Source: Streptomyces himalayensis subsp. himalayensis
GTDB lineage: Bacteria > Actinomycetota > Actinomycetes > Streptomycetales > Streptomycetaceae
Reading direction: 5' to 3'
Assembly: GCF_013778455.1 (NCBI RefSeq)
Contig: NZ_JACEHE010000003.1
Span: 1-64,000, forward strand
Length of the DNA: 64,000 bases
A model generated the notes under the pieces. It was not told the DNA's origin and made no database searches. It saw nothing but the letters and a program-made list of their open reading frames with translations. Positions 59,795 through 64,000 of the stretch are shown here, piece after piece (the first letter of the stretch is position 1; the number at the start of each line of letters is the position of its first letter). Made by a program: the position numbers and the translations under genes.

Positions 59795-61059
59795 CGCCCT
59801 GCCGCTCCCGATGTACCGGCCTCCACCGCGGTCGCCCAGGCCTGGAGACCCTCGTCCACCGCCGTCTCGTCGATGACGAGCGCAGGGATCATCCGCACGA
59901 CCTGGTTCCAGGCGCCGCACAGCAGCAGGAGCAGGCCCTCGTCGACGGCGGCGCGCTGCACGCGGGCAGCGGTCTCGGGGTCGGGGCTGCCGTCCTCGGT
60001 GACGAACTCGGTGGCCAGCATCAGCCCGAGGCCGCGTACGTCGCCGATGCCCGGCGTGCGGTCGGCCACCGCCTCCAGGCCGTGGCGCAGCCGCTTGCCC
60101 ATGGCCTCGGCGTTCTCGACGAGCTTCTCGTCGCGTACGACGTCGAGGGTGGCGCAGGCGGCGGCGCAGGCGACGGCGTTGGCTCCGTACGTACCGCCCT
60201 GCGAGCCCGGCCACGCCTTGGCCATCAGCTCCTCGGAGGCGGCGATGCCGGACAGCGGGAAGCCGCTGGCCAGGCCCTTCGCGGTGACGAGGATGTCCGG
60301 GGTGACACCGAAGTGGTCGTGGCCCCAGAAGCGGCCGGTGCGGCCGACACCCGTCTGCACCTCGTCGAGGATGAGCAGGAAGCCGTGGCGGTCCGCGCGC
60401 TCCCGCAGGCCCTCCATGAAGGCGCGGTTCGCGGGGACGTAGCCGCCCTCGCCGAGCACCGGCTCGACGATGATCGCGGCCGTGTCGGCGGGTGAGGAGA
60501 TCGTCTGGAGGGTGTAGTCCAGCTCCTTCAGGGCGAAGCGGGTCGCGGTCTCCTCGTCCCAGCCGTAGCGGTAGGCCGACGGGAAGGGGGTGACGACGAC
60601 ACCGCTCATCAGCGGGGAGAAGCCGGACCGGAAGCGGGTGCCGGATGTCGTCATGGAGGCGGCGGCCACCGTACGGCCGTGGAAGCCGCCGTGGCAGACG
60701 ATGACGTTGGGGCGGCCGGTGGCCTGGCGGGCCAGCCGCAGCGCGGCCTCGACCGCCTCGCTGCCGGAGTTGGTGAAGAACAGGCTGTCCAGGCCGGCCG
60801 GCAGCACCTCGCCGAGCTTCTCGACGAGTCGCCGCAGGGGCTGGTGCATCACCGTCGTGTACTGGCCGTGGACGAGCGTGCCCACCTGCTCCTGCGCCGC
60901 TGCCACGACCTTGGGGTGACAGTGCCCGGTGCTGGTGACGCCGATCCCGGCGGTGAAGTCGAGGTAGCGGCGGCCGTCCTCGCCAAAGAGGTGGACGCCC
61001 TCGCCCCGGACCGCCACCACGGGCGTGGCCTGGCGAAGGTGCGGCGACAGTGCGGTCAT
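59791..61059 (-). CDS. gabT: 4-aminobutyrate aminotransferase
   Basis: The 422-residue class III transaminase has FTAGIGVTSTGHCHPKV, TNSGSEAVEAALRLAR, ILDEVQTGVGRTG and the PLP Lys in VTAKGLASGFPLSG. It fits GABA transaminase and is followed by succinate-semialdehyde dehydrogenase. ATG 61059 has GGGAGA six bases upstream; an earlier ATG at 61131 adds 24 unlikely residues. It is the first gene of the operon. Confidence 0.87.
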   Translation of the reverse strand: MTALSPHLRQATPVVAVRGEGVHLFGEDGRRYLDFTAGIGVTSTGHCHPKVVAAAQEQVGTLVHGQYTTVMHQPLRRLVEKLGEVLPAGLDSLFFTNSGSEAVEAALRLARQATGRPNVIVCHGGFHGRTVAAASMTTSGTRFRSGFSPLMSGVVVTPFPSAYRYGWDEETATRFALKELDYTLQTISSPADTAAIIVEPVLGEGGYVPANRAFMEGLRERADRHGFLLILDEVQTGVGRTGRFWGHDHFGVTPDILVTAKGLASGFPLSGIAASEELMAKAWPGSQGGTYGANAVACAAACATLDVVRDEKLVENAEAMGKRLRHGLEAVADRTPGIGDVRGLGLMLATEFVTEDGSPDPETAARVQRAAVDEGLLLLLCGAWNQVVRMIPALVIDETAVDEGLQAWATAVEAGTSGAAGR

Positions 61060-61319
61060 GATCGTCTCCCGGCGGATTCGTCGGTCTGCTCCGGTCTCCC
61101 CGAGCATCTCCGCGGACCAGGACGGCGCCAACGCGCGATCTGTCCAGCCGCGACGCGGTATCCGGACGTTGTGTCAACCGCACCGGGCTCCATGGCACGC
61201 CCCTCCGCCTCGCAAGCGCGCTCACGGCTCTTGCGCAGGTCAGCGAGGCTTGTCAGAGTGACGGGGCACTCCCCCGAGCTCTCAGGCTTCGCTGCGCAGG
61301 GGACCACCATGGAGGCACC
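61060..61319. promoter_or_regulatory. Divergent promoter gap gabT / PucR regulator
   Basis: The 260 bases between the gabT operon and the divergent PucR gene hold no gene. No clear palindrome stands out by eye. Control of the operon by the PucR protein is expected from the arrangement. Confidence 0.45.
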
Positions 61320-62996
61320 GTGACCGAGAACCACCACACGGCTCCGGGGCCTGCCACCGACGGCTCCGACGCCTCCGTGCCGGGCCCGGACATGGACACC
61401 GTCGGCCGCCCGCCCACCGTGGCCGACGTGCTGGCCCTTCCCGTCCTGGCCGCCGGACAGCCCCAGGTCGTCACCGGCGCGGCACAGCTCGACCGTCCCG
61501 TCCGCTGGGTCCACATCACCGAGCTGACGGACCCCGCCTCCTTCCTCAAGGGCGGCGAACTCGTCCTGACCACCGGCATGCCCCTGCCCGAGGAACCGGC
61601 CGGAGTACGGCGCTACGTCGACGAACTCGCCGACATCGGCGCAGCAGCCCTCGTCATCGAACTCGTCCGCCGCTACCACCGCCCGCCCGACACCCTGGTC
61701 CACGCCTGCCAGGCCCGCGGCCTTCCCCTCGTCACCCTGGCCAAGGACGTCAACTTCCTGGAGGTCACCCAGGTCGTACACGCGCTCCTGCTCGGCAACC
61801 AGGCGGACGCGATGCGGCGCACCCAACGCATCCACGAGGCGTTCACCGCCCTCACCCTGCGCGGCGCCGGACCGGAGGACGTGGTGCGCACGGCGGCGGA
61901 GATGAGCGGCCGCACGGTCGTGCTGGAGAACTTGGTACACCAGGCGCTGATCTGCGAACCGTCCGGAAGCACGGTGGAGGAGGCTCTCATCCGTTGGGAA
62001 GAGCGCTCCCGAGCCACCGGGCCCGGCGACCGTACGACGATGAGCGGCCCGGAGGGCTGGCTCACGGCACCCGTCGAGTACCAGGGCGAACGCTGGGGCC
62101 GTGTGGCCATGCTCCCGGCCGGCACTGACGGGCCGGCCTTCGGGCCGCAGGACATCACCGTCCTGGAGAGGACCGCGATGGCCCTGACCGTCGCTCGCCT
62201 CATCCACCCCATGCCCTGGGAACGCACCGCACACCGAAACGCCCTGCGCGACCTGGTCGAACAGCGCCACCGCTCCGCGGAGGACGCCCGCGCCCGCTGC
62301 GCCGCTCTGGGCTTGCCGGCGGACCGAAGCCGCTTCGTCGCGATCCTCGTGGACCTGCACCCGGGGGATGAGGGAAGCGAACCCGAGACCCGCCTGTTCC
62401 AGGAGCTTCGAACGGCAGGTACTCCGGCCATCGTCGGCGCCCTGGCGCCCGACCGCATCGGCGTCCTGCTGGCCCTGCGCCCCTCCCAGCCCTGGCACCC
62501 CATCGCCGAAGGCCTGTACGGCATAGCGCGTGGCATGGCGCCGCAAGCAGTCGTGAGCGTCGGCTCGGAGGTCGCGGACCTCTCCCACATCGCCCGCTCC
62601 TTCCGCGAGGCGGAGCGCGTCGCGGAGGCCACCCCGCTGGGCCAGCCACTCCCCCCGGACCGCTCCTTCCACGAGCTGTCCGACATCGGCCTGCGCCGCC
62701 TGCTGTACGCCCTCCGGGAGGACACCCGGATCCAGGGGTACGCCGAAAGACAACTCGGCCGTCTCATCGACCACGACAGCCAGCACGGCACCGACCTGCA
62801 GACGACCCTGCGCCACTACCTGGAGGCGGCCGGCAACAAGACCACCGCCGCGCGCCGGGGCGGCCTCTCCCGCGAAACCATGTACCAACGCCTGCGCACC
62901 ATCGAGCGCCTCCTCGACCGCGACCTCGAATCCGGCGAACAGCGCACCGAACTCCACGTGGCGCTGACGGCTCTGGACGTCCTGCGAGCCCATTGA
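61320..62996 (+). CDS. PucR-family transcriptional regulator of the gab operon
   Basis: The 558-residue regulator has the N-terminal PucR domain (PTVADVLALPVLAAGQPQVV, ELVLTTGMPLP, GLPLVTLAKDVNFLEV) and a C-terminal helix-turn-helix (RHYLEAAGNKTTAARRGGLS, RETMYQRLRTIERLL) from about residue 490. GGAGG lies five bases before the GTG at 61320. PucR relatives regulate purine, GABA and polyamine catabolism in Gram-positive bacteria, and the divergent gabT operon is the likely target. Confidence 0.9.
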   Translation: MTENHHTAPGPATDGSDASVPGPDMDTVGRPPTVADVLALPVLAAGQPQVVTGAAQLDRPVRWVHITELTDPASFLKGGELVLTTGMPLPEEPAGVRRYVDELADIGAAALVIELVRRYHRPPDTLVHACQARGLPLVTLAKDVNFLEVTQVVHALLLGNQADAMRRTQRIHEAFTALTLRGAGPEDVVRTAAEMSGRTVVLENLVHQALICEPSGSTVEEALIRWEERSRATGPGDRTTMSGPEGWLTAPVEYQGERWGRVAMLPAGTDGPAFGPQDITVLERTAMALTVARLIHPMPWERTAHRNALRDLVEQRHRSAEDARARCAALGLPADRSRFVAILVDLHPGDEGSEPETRLFQELRTAGTPAIVGALAPDRIGVLLALRPSQPWHPIAEGLYGIARGMAPQAVVSVGSEVADLSHIARSFREAERVAEATPLGQPLPPDRSFHELSDIGLRRLLYALREDTRIQGYAERQLGRLIDHDSQHGTDLQTTLRHYLEAAGNKTTAARRGGLSRETMYQRLRTIERLLDRDLESGEQRTELHVALTALDVLRAH

Positions 62997-63050
62997 CGCA
63001 AAACGGCCTCCGTCCTGCCGTCAGGCGTCGGATTCACGTACATAGCTCCC

Positions 63051-63084
63051 GGGCCGCCATAGTTCCCGGGCCGCCCGGTGCCAC
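63051..63084. repeat. Short GC-rich direct repeat after the PucR gene
   Basis: TCCCGGGCCGCC occurs twice, a few bases apart, about 55 bases past the regulator stop. Each unit contains the palindrome CCCGGG. It may belong to a terminator region; bases 62997-63214 show no gene. Confidence 0.3.
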
Positions 63085-63214
63085 AGCCCGACGACTACGG
63101 CTACACCTTCCCGCCCGGTGGCCCTGGGCTGACGCATTCACAGACGCCCTCGCGGCCACGCGGTCGCCGTATCGACTCCGGATATCGGGCGTGTTCCCAG
63201 GTGAAGTCGCGGGA

Positions 63215-64000
63215 TCATGGTCGTCGGGCCGGCTCCGGGCGGTGGACCCCCCGTGGCCGATAGCCGAGGGTGTCGCAGCGCCCCAGCAGGTCGGCGAGGA
63301 GCCAGACGATGGTCAGCCACATTTCGGTGCCCTGGAGTCCGGGTTCCGGGCCGGGTCCTGTGGCACCGGGGCCGAAGCCGAAGCCTTGGCCGTCCTGCCA
63401 GCGCAGCAGGGTTGCGGCCAGCTGACGTTCGGCCCAGGTGCGTATCTCGGCAGACCGGTAGCTGTCGCCGTTCGTGCTGGTCCCGAGCTGCTGGGTGCAC
63501 AGCCACAAGGGATGCGCCACATCCAGCACGTTGCAGGCGTTCTCCTGCCCGGCGCCGAAGTAGCGGGCGTCTCGTGCGTGGTCCAGGACCGCGTCCACGA
63601 CGCGCTCCGGGTGCGGTACCGGCAGCCCGAACTGGGCGAACGAGCCACGCGTGAGCCGGTAGTAGCCGTTGACCACCTGCAGCCGACCGGCCTCGGGTGA
63701 GGGGGTGCCCCACATGCCCGTCCACGGGTCGGCGTGGGTCAGCAGCCAGCCGAACAGGGCCTCCACGGTCCCGGGTATGACGCCGTTGTCCCCTTGCCGC
63801 AGGTTCCAGTGCGCGGCCGTGGCCCACGAGTCGATCCAGGCGCCGGCACCCCATGCACCGTCCTGCCACGGGAGGTGTTCCAGCCGTGCGACGAGTTGGC
63901 GCGCGGTCATCTCCCGTACGCCGCGCACCGGATGCGGGAAGGATTCGCCCAGCAAGTCGAGGGCGTAGCCGACGGACAGGACGTGGTAGAGCTCGGAACC
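63215..64000 (-). CDS. Unknown protein, probably all-helical toroid (N-terminus outside the window)
   Basis: The minus-strand frame is open from the right edge to the stop at 63215, giving about 261 residues. It has evenly spaced helical segments with conserved-looking aromatic motifs (DSWATAAHWNLRQGDNG, GWLLTHADPWTGMWG, GYYRLTRGSFAQFGLP, CNVLDVAHPLW). This resembles alpha/alpha-toroid enzymes such as unsaturated glucuronyl hydrolases, heparinases or terpene-cyclase-like proteins. No catalytic motif can be named. A function in carbohydrate breakdown is only a guess from fold and setting. Confidence 0.6.
   Translation of the reverse strand, partial: GSELYHVLSVGYALDLLGESFPHPVRGVREMTARQLVARLEHLPWQDGAWGAGAWIDSWATAAHWNLRQGDNGVIPGTVEALFGWLLTHADPWTGMWGTPSPEAGRLQVVNGYYRLTRGSFAQFGLPVPHPERVVDAVLDHARDARYFGAGQENACNVLDVAHPLWLCTQQLGTSTNGDSYRSAEIRTWAERQLAATLLRWQDGQGFGFGPGATGPGPEPGLQGTEMWLTIVWLLADLLGRCDTLGYRPRGVHRPEPARRP

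Noticed and set aside
56918..60442. 1,174-codon plus-strand open frame opposite the gab operon
   Set aside because: It runs antisense through the FAD/Fe-S dehydrogenase and gabT, has low-complexity composition and no motifs.
62006..62017. AGAGCGCTCCCG as a CebR box
   Set aside because: It matches only partly and lies inside the PucR coding region.
61056..62993. 645-codon minus-strand frame opposite the PucR gene
   Set aside because: It is a composition shadow of the regulator; no start signal and no recognisable domain.

Overview
The window is high-GC actinobacterial DNA of Streptomyces type. Coding frames have strongly GC-biased third positions, GTG and TTG starts are common, genes are packed with 4-base NTGA stop/start overlaps, secreted proteins carry Tat and lipoprotein signals, and rare TTA codons occur. 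It reads as chromosomal carbohydrate- and amine-catabolism territory. I saw no rRNA, tRNA, CRISPR, phage or transposase genes.

Region 1 (1-17.8 kb), acidic and deoxy sugars. The tail of an unknown gene is followed by a 1,424-aa secreted alginate-lyase-like multidomain protein (minus) and a cytoplasmic GH43 enzyme (plus). A nine-gene minus-strand operon then runs from 14953 down to 7054: L-fuconate dehydratase, L-fuconolactonase, FucU mutarotase, Zn-dehydrogenase, SDR, KDPG-type aldolase, PfkB sugar kinase, fucose-dehydrogenase-like aldo/keto reductase and a FadR/GntR regulator. A secreted GH29 alpha-L-fucosidase is divergent from it. Together they would release, import-side process and oxidise L-fucose. 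The kinase does not fit L-fucose, which suggests a second substrate.

Region 2 (17.8-31.6 kb), plant cell wall breakdown. Intact genes are an expansin, an acetylxylan esterase, a GH36-GH43-GH5 run, a LacI regulator and a GH12-CBM2 cellulase with a perfect CebR-type box. Between them lies a graveyard of broken genes: GH95, GH1, GH3, two solute-binding proteins, a LacI regulator and GH42, most with internal deletions and frameshifts. The GH5 and GH12 cellulases each carry an early TTA codon, implying bldA control.

Region 3 (31.7-37.8 kb). An intact sugar ABC importer (binding protein and two permeases) is headed by two palindromic operators that also occur in the graveyard. Next come another GH3 relic, a permease relic and a frameshifted peptide/nickel-type binding protein.

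Region 4 (38-53.4 kb). A minus-strand catabolic cluster encodes a flavin amine oxidase, two DoeB/aspartoacylase-type deacylases, a Pot-type ABC importer, a class III aminotransferase, ALDH, aldo/keto reductase, HAD hydrolase, a second flavin oxidase, aspartate ammonia-lyase and a cupin with foreign codon use. Substrate unknown; it looks like degradation of an acylated amine or ectoine-like compound.

Region 5 (53.3-64 kb). Two duplicated IclR regulators have matching promoter palindromes. A gabT, FAD/Fe-S dehydrogenase, gabD operon (minus) follows, with a divergent PucR regulator. The window ends inside an unknown gene.
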